From CAZLGO01 sp964559295 (GTDB lineage Archaea; Methanobacteriota; Methanobacteria; Methanobacteriales; Methanobacteriaceae), in assembly GCA_964559295.1 (NCBI GenBank), contig CAZLGO010000083.1, positions 1-6,630 on the forward strand: a DNA stretch of 6,630 bases, written 5' to 3'. Both the position numbers and the translations under genes were made by a program. This document shows positions 1 to 6,630 of the stretch, in pieces (the stretch's first letter is position 1; each line of letters begins with the position of its first letter). A model generated the notes under the pieces. It was not told the origin of the DNA. It worked only from the letters and a program-made list of their open reading frames with translations, and ran no database searches.

Positions 1-999
1 TGGAACGGCTGGGAAGATACTATTGAATGCCTGGAATCGCTTTATCAGATTAGCTATCCAAACTACGATGTTATCGTTGTGGATAATGGTTCAGAAGATG
101 AATCTATAGAGAAGATAAAAGAATACTGCGAGGGTAAGATCTCAGTTGAATCAAAGTTTTTTGAATATGATCCAAGCAATAAACCAATAAAAATCATAGA
201 GTACAAAAAAGAAGAAGCGGAAGCTGGGGGAGATAAAGAGAAGGAAATTGATAATCTAACTTCAAATAGAAAGCTCATCCTCATAAAAAATGATAAAAAT
301 TATGGTTTTGCAGAAGGGAATAATATTGGGATGAGGTATGCCCTGAAGACTTTGAATCCGGATTATGTTTTGCTTTTAAATAATGATACGGTGGTTGATA
401 AGGAGTTTTTGGGTGAGTTGGTGAAAGTTGCAGAAAGAAATCCTAAAATAGGCATCATTGGACCCAAAACTTATTACTACAACAAACCCAATAAAATTCA
501 ACTTACTTGGAACAAGATTGATTTTTGGAGAGGCTTAGTTCTTCTTGCAGGCAGTAGTGAGATTGATCAAGGACAATACAATAAGATCAGAGAAACAGAT
601 TATGTACCTGGATCATGCTTTTTTATCAAACGCAAAACCTTAGAAAAAATTGGTCTTTTCAATTCTAAATATTACTGTTATTGGGAGGAAGCAGATTATT
701 GCATGCGAGCAAAAAGAACTGGCTATCACTGCGTCTACTGCCCAAAAGCAAAGATATGGCATAAAATATCACAAAGTGCCATCAAAATGTCAGGGTTTAG
801 TACCTACTACTTGACAAGAAACATGTTCTGGTTTATGAGAAAAAACGCAGGTAAAAAACAATATCTTTCCTTTTTATTATATTTCTTTGGATTCCGATTT
901 TGGTTTTTAAGTGCTATGTATATCCTATATCATAAAAATATAGATGCATTTGCCTCTTTTTTAAGAGGAATAGCGGATGGATTGAGGATTAGCCCATAA
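1..999 (+). CDS. GT2 family glycosyltransferase (WbbL-like), 5'-partial
   Basis: Probably a cytoplasmic or membrane-associated inverting glycosyltransferase that moves a sugar from a nucleotide-sugar donor to a growing surface glycan. The frame is open from base 1, and the first residues WNGWEDTIECLESL match the usual GT2 N-terminal region just after the first beta strand, so only about 10 residues are missing. Numbering from the window's first residue, VIVVDNGS (24-31) is the nucleotide-binding strand, NYGFAEGNN (100-108) and LLLNNDTVVD (124-133) carry the metal/nucleotide-binding acidic motif, and YWEEADYC (227-234) is the catalytic-acid region. KIWHKISQSA (251-260) and YYLTRN (269-274) are conserved in this GT2 group. 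A hydrophobic stretch at about 287-310 may anchor it to the membrane. Residues about 44-90 form a charged insert absent from many bacterial relatives. The sugar and acceptor cannot be deduced. It runs convergently to the minus-strand operon and ends in TAA. Confidence 0.93.
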   Translation, partial: WNGWEDTIECLESLYQISYPNYDVIVVDNGSEDESIEKIKEYCEGKISVESKFFEYDPSNKPIKIIEYKKEEAEAGGDKEKEIDNLTSNRKLILIKNDKNYGFAEGNNIGMRYALKTLNPDYVLLLNNDTVVDKEFLGELVKVAERNPKIGIIGPKTYYYNKPNKIQLTWNKIDFWRGLVLLAGSSEIDQGQYNKIRETDYVPGSCFFIKRKTLEKIGLFNSKYYCYWEEADYCMRAKRTGYHCVYCPKAKIWHKISQSAIKMSGFSTYYLTRNMFWFMRKNAGKKQYLSFLLYFFGFRFWFLSAMYILYHKNIDAFASFLRGIADGLRISP

Positions 1000-1020
1000 T
1001 ATACTTATAAATTACTGTAG

Positions 1021-1051
1021 ATTTTTATGGATTTTTGATTTTTAACATTTT
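1021..1051 (+). terminator. T-tract archaeal-type terminator after the GT2 gene
   Basis: Starting 22 bases after the GT2 stop codon there are three T5 tracts (1022-1026, 1032-1036, 1039-1043) and a T4 (1048-1051), spaced about 10 bases apart. I see no strong GC hairpin in front of them. Archaeal RNA polymerase can terminate at such U-rich stretches without a hairpin, so this is a reasonable terminator for the + strand gene. The reverse strand has no T-runs here, so no matching terminator for the minus operon is evident. The whole spacer 1000-1078 contains nothing else recognisable. Confidence 0.55.
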
Positions 1052-1078
1052 CGCCGAATTATCGTGCGTATTGTGGCA

Positions 1079-1991
1079 TCATAACTTTCTCGTTATCCAA
1101 AAACTGCCAGGCTGAACAGATTTTTTATCATATGAACTAAAGGCTTCTTCCAACTTTGAGGGATACTTCAAATGCATATAAGCACCTGCCCATAACACTT
1201 CAAATGCGCTATTAAAGCTTAAAAAGGCTTGAAGCAGGTATTGTTCGTTGAAAAATCGATGCATATTAAGCACCCATTCTTTGGGATATTCAAAAGGAAG
1301 GAAAATATCATGAATATGAACAATAACGCCTTTTCTTAGTCGAGGCAATATTTCAAGATATTCGAAATAGACATCATTGCCAATTTTTAGAACATGACTT
1401 GAATCAATAAACAAAATATCGTTCTCTTTGAGCTCATTAAATAATGAAAAATCAGTTTTTTCCGATTTTTCAGGTATTAATCTCGAAAGACCAGGAAAAC
1501 CCGATTTTAAAATTTCGTTTGGATAAGGTTCAATCGCAATTAATTCAGTTTTTTGCCCATAATCTTCTTCATTTTTTAAGATCGCCTGTGCTGATAAAAG
1601 CGTTGAAAAACCAGATCCAATTTCTACCATTTTTTTAGGCTTAAAATGACGGATCATGCAATATAAAATTTCAGCATCTACAGGGCCAAAATTTGGATTT
1701 TTAAGATAATATTCATGGGGTTTAGATGTTTTGTTTTTTGGAAAGCTATCATATTCCCCCTTAAATCTTAAAAATTGATTTAAAAGCTGAATTTGCTTTT
1801 TTTCATTCATATCAATCCCAAAAAGTTCCGATGGCCTCCTCCATAGATCATCTTTCAATTTTCTGGTGTCTGGGATTGGCGAATAAAAATGATTTTGGTG
1901 TAATATGGAATCCTATGCTTTCTAATAACGAAAACAATCGTTTGAGGAGAATGTGTCCTAAAGAAGCCCGAAAGATCTTTTTAATAGTCAT
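1079..1991 (-). CDS. SAM-dependent class I methyltransferase (Methyltransf_24-like), frameshifted
   Basis: Predicted Rossmann-fold SAM-dependent methyltransferase, last gene of the minus operon. The uninterrupted 3' part spans 1858-1079 (259 residues if begun at a TTG). In that numbering MVEIGSGFS (77-85) is SAM motif I, IAIEPYP (107-113) holds the acidic ribose-binding residue, and FIDSSHV (150-156) and VIVHIHDIF (178-186) resemble the Methyltransf_24 group. The TTG at 1858 has no ribosome binding site and lies inside conserved sequence: the same frame upstream reads NHFYSPIPDTRKL back to a TAG at 1915-1913. The other frame from ATG 1991 reads MTIKKIFRAS ... SIGFHITP and meets it at an A-run (1896-1893). 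Removing one A joins them as GFHITP-NHFYSPIPD, giving 303 residues. ATG 1991 overlaps the upstream stop by 11 bases and has a GGTGA ribosome binding site. A sequencing error or a very recent mutation are both possible. Substrate unknown; a sugar or glycan is inferred from context. Confidence 0.85.
1893..1896 (-). other. Frameshift site (one extra A) in the terminal methyltransferase gene
   Basis: On the minus strand the codons run ATT ACA CCA and then AAAATCAT. Reading CCA, skipping one A, then AAT CAT TTT TAT continues the family-like sequence ITP-NHFYSPIPD. Without the skip, the upstream frame continues KSFLFANPRHQ and stops at a TGA about 15 codons later. The exact extra base within the run cannot be placed. 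Confidence 0.82.
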
Positions 1992-2727
1992 GTGTTTTTT
2001 CACCCTCTGCAATCAACGTATATCCAATATCTTCCGCCCCGAATAACTTATCTGACACCAAACACAAAGGGTGTGCAATAAGAGAAATCACCGTCTGTAA
2101 AAACTGGGGTAAATTTGCTTTGATGAAAATATAATTAAAGAAAAAACTTGTTATAAGTGAATTTAGAATATATTCGCTTCGATTCATTTTAATTCCTGCA
2201 ATTTCAAACCGCTCTTTTAATTTTTCACGGGTATAATAGTTCACAACATTATAACGCTTTCTATGTTTTTGTTTGAGCTCATCGCTGATTGGATATGTGA
2301 GGCTGTCAACTGTCATAACGACTCTCCCACCTGGCTTTAAAACTCTGTTCATCTCCTTTAATGCCTTTATATCATCGTTAAAGTGTTCTAAAGAGCAACT
2401 GCATACAATTTTATCGAAATATCCATCAGGATATGGCAAATTTTCTGCATCTCCGACTATAAACTCACAAGCTATGCTTTCTTGATTTGCAAAACTGCTT
2501 GCAGTTTCTATTAAATTCTCAGATATGTCGATTCCATGAACTTCGCATCCTTTTTCAGCAATTTTAAGAGATAATATCCCATCTCCACAGGCAATATCCA
2601 ATATCCGTTCGCCTCCATTTGGATCGAGATATTCAAGCATCTTTCGCCATTCGATTCGTCTGATGAAATTCGCAGCCCCTATTGTTTTGTATATCAGGCG
2701 TTTGATCAATTCTATCATTTTATCCAT
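1981..2727 (-). CDS. SAM-dependent class I methyltransferase (Methyltransf_11-like)
   Basis: Intact 248-residue Rossmann-fold methyltransferase, cytoplasmic or peripheral to the membrane. RILDIACGDGILS (41-53) is SAM motif I, VHGIDIS (63-69) supplies the acidic residue for the ribose, VGDAENLPYPDGYFD (91-105) is the motif II region, and CSLEHFND (111-118) followed by NRVLKPGGRVVM (127-138) completes a Methyltransf_11-type core. After residue about 165 the sequence leaves the core; a hydrophobic helical stretch (about 188-225) could contact the membrane or a lipid-linked substrate. The gene starts 8 bases after the DUF2206 stop and its end overlaps the next start by 11 bases. The start is uncertain: for ATG 2727 the AGG touches the start codon, while ATG 2718 (residue 4) has AAAAGG at a usual distance of about 9 bases. 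The methyl acceptor is not identifiable; a UbiE-like small-molecule substrate would also fit the fold, but the locus favours a glycan. Confidence 0.92.
   Translation of the reverse strand: MDKMIELIKRLIYKTIGAANFIRRIEWRKMLEYLDPNGGERILDIACGDGILSLKIAEKGCEVHGIDISENLIETASSFANQESIACEFIVGDAENLPYPDGYFDKIVCSCSLEHFNDDIKALKEMNRVLKPGGRVVMTVDSLTYPISDELKQKHRKRYNVVNYYTREKLKERFEIAGIKMNRSEYILNSLITSFFFNYIFIKANLPQFLQTVISLIAHPLCLVSDKLFGAEDIGYTLIAEGEKTHDY
2000..2007 (-). promoter_or_regulatory. Ribosome binding site for ATG 1991
   Basis: The minus strand reads GAGGGTGA, followed by 8 bases and then ATG at 1991. GGTGA matches the part of the ribosome binding consensus that pairs with the conserved end of 16S rRNA. 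It lies inside the 3' end of the upstream methyltransferase gene, as expected for translational coupling. It supports ATG 1991 over the TTG at 1858, which has no such site. Confidence 0.6.
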
Positions 2728-2735
2728 CCTTTTTG

Positions 2736-4937
2736 TTAATAATACGCCCGTGAACCACCATTATCATATATCTTGTTTCTATCATCGATTATTTTGTTTG
2801 AGTTAATGTATTTTCTCGTTATTAATCGTGCAGGTTTAATGTCTGAAACCAATACTTCACCCTTTTTAATATTTAAGGTGCCAAGATACACATAAGAATC
2901 TTCTGGAACATTTGTAACATTGAATGGAAAAACTTGAACTTTTTGTTCAAAATTAGTTATCAAAAGCCATCTATAATCGTCAGCGTAAATAGAAGTGTTC
3001 TTTTTTTCATTACATATCCATTCAGCACCAAAATATTCTTTTTGATTAAAGAGCGGATAATCAGCACTCTTATTTAAAGAGATTGCTGTACAATTGTCTC
3101 CAGCAACTTGATATACAAAACCTGTATTAAAGAGCAAATAAATTACTAAAAATACAGAAAATACTTTCAACGAATTTTTCCCACTTTTGTTTGCCCAAGA
3201 TGACCTAATAATGCTATTCAATGCCCTGAAGACCATCATCCCTCCAATCACACAGAATGGTGCTAAAACGAAAAGAGTTATGTGATATAGTCTTGTTGTG
3301 GCAAGTGAACTTGAAAAGTAAGGAACCACAATACAGGCACCACATATTAGAAGATTAACAGTGGAAAATGCAACAAATTCTTTTTCAAATTTCATTGGCT
3401 TGCGTTTTAGCAGTAATGTGAAAATACCAATAAGAATAAAGAATTGAGAAATATGATGAAGATATTTGGCTACACTATGCAATAACGATGAAGGTTCTAT
3501 TAGTAAAAGTCGCATCCCTTCTGTAGTCTCTGGCTTTAATAGTTCTGTGGAGACGCTGCCTACAATCTGATCACCTATATTCACAATTGCTTCAAAAGGA
3601 GAGGATTTTGAAACATGTATGTACCATGTCAGCGAAAATACAAGAAATAATAAAACAAAAGTTGAGCTGAGGGTTTTATCTACCTTCAAAGAAGTGGGAT
3701 TTCCCTCAACGCTTTTATATTTGTTGATTTTAGAACGAAAATTATATCCTAACTTTTTTATCCTTGGATTGTCTATTAAAACTAATATTAACCATGTAAA
3801 AATAAGAATGGCCATGTAGATATAGGATGTTCCATAGTGAGACACTGCTAATGAAGTACCAAAGACAACAAATAGAAAAGACCTTTTTATTTTATCCATA
3901 TTCTTACTTATCATCAATAAAATTAACAGAACAAAGAAGACCTCTGCAATCTGTTGCTTTGCCAATTGAAGCATTTCGGTATGAAAAACAAAGATCGATA
4001 CAAAGAAAAAGCATGATAAAAATGCGATCTTATCGTCAGCCTGCCTCCGAAACACATGATACAAGCCAAGCGGCACCATAGAAAGCAAGAAAGGATATAT
4101 GATCTTATAAACCCATCTAAGTTCCATACTTAAAATATTGGAGTATATTGGGGATAAAATAGCGATGCTCAACATACCGTTATAAGATGACGGAATAGCC
4201 AAATTCCAATGAGAAGTAATCATCACTAAATTGGAATAATAATATTCAACTTGGATATCCCAACCCCAAAGATACATCGATATTAATGAATTGTGGTATA
4301 AAAGAGAGACTGCGATTACAAAAACAGCCAGAGGATATAGATCTTTTGGAATTTTATCAAAAGCAGCAATTAAAACGACTATTAGCGCAATTATGATGAT
4401 TAAGAACATCAGAAGGATGTTATCTTGATAGAAATTCATTAAATACGTTCCAAATATTGCCATAAAAGGAAGTGAACATAAAAATAATGTTGAAGATGAT
4501 AACTCCTTCTCAATGTCAATGAAATCTGGATCAGAGAATTTTTTAGCTCTTAAATAACTTAGAATGCATAATGCCAAAACAACGATGCTTATCGTGATTA
4601 TCAGTGGTGTGATTGAAATTGGTTTAGAGATACCGAAAAAAGGATAGATCATGTTCATGAAAAATCCAGTAAACATTAAAGTTGCAAGACTCAAACCAAC
4701 CGTGTATAAAAGCGTTTCAATGTTGCTGAATTTATGTAATTTTAGAATTCTAAGAATAACAATACCTGGCACAAATGTGAGATAAACAAAACCAATTAAT
4801 TGCCTTATAATTGGAATTTGGAGACCAATTATATCTAATCCTATTACACCCCACATGGAAAATTGGATAGCTAATATTACTTTGAGAAATTTCGTAATTT
4901 CCCAGTCGTTCATGTGGAAGGGATTATTTATTTGCAT
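2736..4937 (-). CDS. Large polytopic membrane protein, DUF2206-like
   Basis: A 733-residue integral membrane protein with roughly 16-18 hydrophobic segments (for example about 14-37, 46-66, 75-98, 108-129, 147-168, 173-193, 198-216, 277-296, 303-320, 328-345, 370-388, 425-440, 492-511, 549-571, 590-608) and a soluble tail of about 120 residues (612-733). I recognise it as resembling the archaeal DUF2206 family from the overall plan, the SHYGTSYIY segment (366-374) and the ending NKIYDNGGSRAYY. That family has no established function. The plan of many helices, loop acidic residues after a helix (WGWDIQVEYYY, D227 and E231) and a C-terminal non-membrane domain resembles GT-C glycosyltransferases, but this is only a suggestion; a glycan polymerase or transporter is also possible. 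ATG 4937 overlaps the upstream stop by 10 bases and has a weak AGGA 10 bases ahead; the alternative ATG at residue 9 lacks any site. No frameshift is visible along its 2.2 kb. Confidence 0.88.
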   Translation of the reverse strand: MQINNPFHMNDWEITKFLKVILAIQFSMWGVIGLDIIGLQIPIIRQLIGFVYLTFVPGIVILRILKLHKFSNIETLLYTVGLSLATLMFTGFFMNMIYPFFGISKPISITPLIITISIVVLALCILSYLRAKKFSDPDFIDIEKELSSSTLFLCSLPFMAIFGTYLMNFYQDNILLMFLIIIIALIVVLIAAFDKIPKDLYPLAVFVIAVSLLYHNSLISMYLWGWDIQVEYYYSNLVMITSHWNLAIPSSYNGMLSIAILSPIYSNILSMELRWVYKIIYPFLLSMVPLGLYHVFRRQADDKIAFLSCFFFVSIFVFHTEMLQLAKQQIAEVFFVLLILLMISKNMDKIKRSFLFVVFGTSLAVSHYGTSYIYMAILIFTWLILVLIDNPRIKKLGYNFRSKINKYKSVEGNPTSLKVDKTLSSTFVLLFLVFSLTWYIHVSKSSPFEAIVNIGDQIVGSVSTELLKPETTEGMRLLLIEPSSLLHSVAKYLHHISQFFILIGIFTLLLKRKPMKFEKEFVAFSTVNLLICGACIVVPYFSSSLATTRLYHITLFVLAPFCVIGGMMVFRALNSIIRSSWANKSGKNSLKVFSVFLVIYLLFNTGFVYQVAGDNCTAISLNKSADYPLFNQKEYFGAEWICNEKKNTSIYADDYRWLLITNFEQKVQVFPFNVTNVPEDSYVYLGTLNIKKGEVLVSDIKPARLITRKYINSNKIIDDRNKIYDNGGSRAYY

Positions 4938-5893
4938 ACTATTTCATTCCTGATTTCATCTTTCTGTGCAATGATAAAAATGTTAGGGAAAAATAAAAAA
5001 AGCGATGAAAGTCTTGCTGCTTTTCGCCTAAGTGTTTGATGAGGTAATAGCGAAATCAGCTTTTCTATAACGCATAGGTAAAGAAGATATGTACGACTTG
5101 CCTTTGGTTTGATGTATATTCCAACTAATTGAGCGATAATTGGAATTCTTAATACAGCGCGAATATCTTTAAAGCCAGCTTGTTCTAATAATTCTTTAAG
5201 TTCTTGATAAGTATATTCCTTCAGATACATTCCCATTGGTTTATTACGTTTAAAGACCCTCGAAATATCTGATGGACCTACATACTTGTGGGGAGTAACA
5301 AAGATATATTTTCCTCTACTTGAAAGGATAGATAAGACGCCTTTAAAATGGTCATACAAGTCGTCAGGATGTAAGTGTTCAATCACCTGATCACTAATTA
5401 CCACATCGTAAGAATTAGGGTCTTCAAATCTCTCTAAATGCACACCATCAGAAATACTCCATGATAGTTGGGGATGATCTGAAGCATATTTTTGACCACG
5501 TTCACGTGTGATCTCGGTAGCTCTGCACTTATAACCACAATTAGCTAAATATGTGATCATTTCCCCTTTACCAGAACCAACTTCATAAATCTTTTTGGGA
5601 GGTTGTCCGATGAGATCGATCCAATTTTTATAACGTTGAGAAGGCGGAATTGTATTGCCAGCGCCTATGAACTTATTAAGCCACCATAGCTCACTGTAAA
5701 GCGTACTATAACATCGTTCGAATACTTCCCAACGATTTTTCGGATTAGACCCTAAAAGCTCCTTTGTTAAACGCTTTTCGAGTTTCCAATGTCTCAAAAT
5801 CATCTCTTCTGTGATCTCGGCATCATCAGGTATGTTGTAGTTCTTTTTATAGCGATCAATAAGTACATGACCTCTTGGTTCTTTCATAGTCAT
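4928..5893 (-). CDS. SAM-dependent class I methyltransferase with N-terminal extension
   Basis: Intact 321-residue methyltransferase. A hydrophilic, largely helical region of about 95 residues precedes the Rossmann core. KIYEVGSGKGEMI (101-113) is SAM motif I, CRATEITRERG (123-133) holds the acidic ribose-binding residue E127, and YDVVISDQVIEHLHPDD (162-178) is the motif II/post-II region typical of Methyltransf_11/23 enzymes. GKYIFVTPHKY (194-204) is the following strand and loop. A hydrophobic stretch near 265-310 suggests membrane contact. It starts 30 bases after the broken methyltransferase gene and overlaps the DUF2206 start by 10 bases, so the pair is probably translated together. ATG 5893 has a strong ribosome binding site. 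Methylation of a sugar on a lipid-linked or surface glycan is inferred from the neighbours, not from any substrate motif. Confidence 0.93.
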   Translation of the reverse strand: MTMKEPRGHVLIDRYKKNYNIPDDAEITEEMILRHWKLEKRLTKELLGSNPKNRWEVFERCYSTLYSELWWLNKFIGAGNTIPPSQRYKNWIDLIGQPPKKIYEVGSGKGEMITYLANCGYKCRATEITRERGQKYASDHPQLSWSISDGVHLERFEDPNSYDVVISDQVIEHLHPDDLYDHFKGVLSILSSRGKYIFVTPHKYVGPSDISRVFKRNKPMGMYLKEYTYQELKELLEQAGFKDIRAVLRIPIIAQLVGIYIKPKASRTYLLYLCVIEKLISLLPHQTLRRKAARLSSLFLFFPNIFIIAQKDEIRNEIVCK

Positions 5894-5897
5894 ATCT

Positions 5898-5904
5898 CTC
5901 CTCC
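5898..5904 (-). promoter_or_regulatory. Strong Shine-Dalgarno site for the 321-aa methyltransferase
   Basis: The minus strand reads GGAGGAG with about 6 bases between GGAGG and the ATG at 5893. It fixes the start and is the strongest ribosome binding site in the window, letting this gene be translated even though the gene before it is broken. Confidence 0.8.
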
Positions 5905-5923
5905 AGCTATGGCGATCATAGAC

Positions 5924-6613
5924 TTATTTACGGCAAGGACTCCAATATCCATGCGTCCAATTATCGATAAATACTTTATCCACCTTCCTCCTAAGAATTT
6001 TTAGATCGTGATTTCCTGCAATATATCTATTTCCCGTGATTATAAAAGTCATGTACAACACAAGCCGATATAACGGGTAAACCGGTATTCTATCAACTAA
6101 AGAGTAATGGATAAAGCCAATTGGCGGAAGTAAAAGTGTAAAGCGCAATATACTCGATTGGGTTGAAGTCCATAGAACTCAGTTGGTGCTATCTGAACCT
6201 CAGAAAATCTATCGGTTAAAGATCTAATTCCATCCTGACTATAGCGGAAATAATCACACGAAACAGAATAATATTGCCAGATCCATGGGACATAAAAGGC
6301 TAATTCACCTCCCTCTGATAATATCCTGTGAAGTTCATCCATTGATCGAAAGGATTATAAACATGTTCAATAACGGCATTGCAAATGATCCCTTTTACCG
6401 AATTATCTTTAAAAGGTAATTTCTAATATCCACAACGATATTGAGGTTTATTCTCCTTCATGAAATCCACGTAGTAAGCCTTCTCTTCAACTATGGTTCT
6501 GTACTTTTTGTGAACCCAACCTGTCTCCCATGGTTTTCCACCCCTATGTCTAATATCAATTTGTGCCTCCTAAGGACTTTTTCAATGAATTCTTCTGAGT
6601 TTGGTTTTTTCAT
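5924..6613 (-). pseudogene. SAM-dependent methyltransferase gene with five frameshifts
   Basis: First gene of the minus operon in this window. ATG 6613 has an AAGGAG site, and the opening frame reads MKKPNSEEF ... HKLILDIG before going wrong. Following the similarity across frames gives a continuous class I methyltransferase of about 230 residues: LILDIG[G]GKPWETGW (motif I), IVVDIR-KLPFKDNSVKG, IICNAVIEHVYNPF-RSMDEL, ILSEGGELAFYVPWIW, DYFRYSQDGIRSL, then a C-terminal part with LLLPPIGFIHYS, RIPVYPLYRLVLYM and GNHDLKILRRKVDKVF. Lesions: one G missing at the G-run 6544-6541; one extra base (or two missing) near 6443-6439; one A missing at 6422-6420; one base missing at 6350-6348; one base missing at 6174-6172. 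No conserved motif is destroyed and no stop occurs in the repaired frame. It may be a recently decayed gene or a poorly sequenced intact gene. Its longest unbroken pieces are 6342-6097 and 6148-5924. Confidence 0.85.
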
Positions 6614-6619
6614 GTTTTT

Positions 6620-6624
6620 CTCCT
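6620..6624 (-). promoter_or_regulatory. Ribosome binding site of the broken methyltransferase gene
   Basis: The minus strand reads AGGAG, then 6 bases, then ATG at 6613. It fixes the original start of the frameshifted gene. The window ends 6 bases further upstream, so the operon promoter, or another upstream gene, lies outside. Confidence 0.7.
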
Positions 6625-6630
6625 TTTATT

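Noticed and set aside
1000..1078. Small RNA or promoter in the convergent spacer
   Set aside because: Both flanking genes point into the spacer, it is only 79 bases long, and beyond T-tracts there is no hairpin or promoter pattern I could support.
1856..1858. TTG as the real start of the terminal methyltransferase
   Set aside because: No ribosome binding site precedes it, and conserved-looking sequence in the same frame continues upstream through FYSPIPD.
1831..2046. Open frame of 71 codons on the + strand
   Set aside because: It lies antisense across the start of one methyltransferase gene and the end of the next, has no ribosome binding site and no family resemblance.
3619..4081. Two open frames of 66 and 84 codons on the + strand
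   Set aside because: Both are antisense shadows of the intact DUF2206-like gene and do not look like a protein family.
5924..6342. Two independent small genes (81 and 74 residues)
   Set aside because: They are consecutive pieces of one methyltransferase: the first carries the core strand EGGELAFYVPW, the second the C-terminal part, and one missing base near 6172 joins them.
6423..6425. TAG read through as pyrrolysine in a methyltransferase gene of an archaeon
   Set aside because: Tempting because methanogens use TAG for pyrrolysine in methylamine methyltransferases, but this is a Rossmann-fold SAM enzyme of another family, and the surrounding bases make sense only in a shifted frame (VVDIR).
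1..6630. CRISPR array, transposon ends or tandem repeats
   Set aside because: No regularly spaced repeats, transposase fragments or inverted terminal repeats were seen on reading; the window is almost wholly coding.

Overview
The window looks like part of a surface-polysaccharide or glycoprotein-glycan locus from an archaeon, probably a methane-cycling euryarchaeote. The grounds are a large polytopic protein resembling the archaeal DUF2206 family, an archaeal-style GT2 glycosyltransferase with an acidic insert, AT-rich DNA, Shine-Dalgarno sites, and T-tracts without a hairpin after the forward gene. The lineage is inferred from family resemblance only and is moderate to low confidence.

Layout: bases 1-999 on the + strand encode a GT2 glycosyltransferase missing only its first few residues at the window edge. 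Bases 1000-1078 form a short convergent spacer with T-tracts. Everything from 1079 to 6613 lies on the - strand and reads as one tightly packed operon entering from the right edge. In transcription order it holds a heavily frameshifted methyltransferase (6613-5924), an intact 321-aa methyltransferase (5893-4928), a 733-aa DUF2206-like membrane protein (4937-2736), a 248-aa methyltransferase (2727-1981), and a fourth methyltransferase (1991-1079) split by one extra A. Junctions are +30, -10, +8 and -11 bases, so co-transcription and translational coupling are likely.

How the genes may work together: GT2 enzymes add sugars to a lipid-linked or surface glycan, and the four methyltransferases, all of the Rossmann-fold SAM-dependent type, could methylate sugars or other groups on that glycan. 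The DUF2206 protein has the shape of a membrane-embedded glycan-processing or transport protein. This is inference from context; no substrate can be read from the sequence.

The main result is that two genes are broken by small indels that conceptual repair resolves cleanly. The last gene (1079-1991) has one extra base in an A-run; removing it restores a 303-aa product with a better start that overlaps the upstream gene. The first gene (5924-6613) carries five separate one-base lesions in about 440 bases, yet no conserved motif is lost. I see no CRISPR array, tRNA, rRNA or insertion sequence, and no convincing evidence of an unknown system beyond the methyltransferase-rich cluster around the DUF2206 protein.
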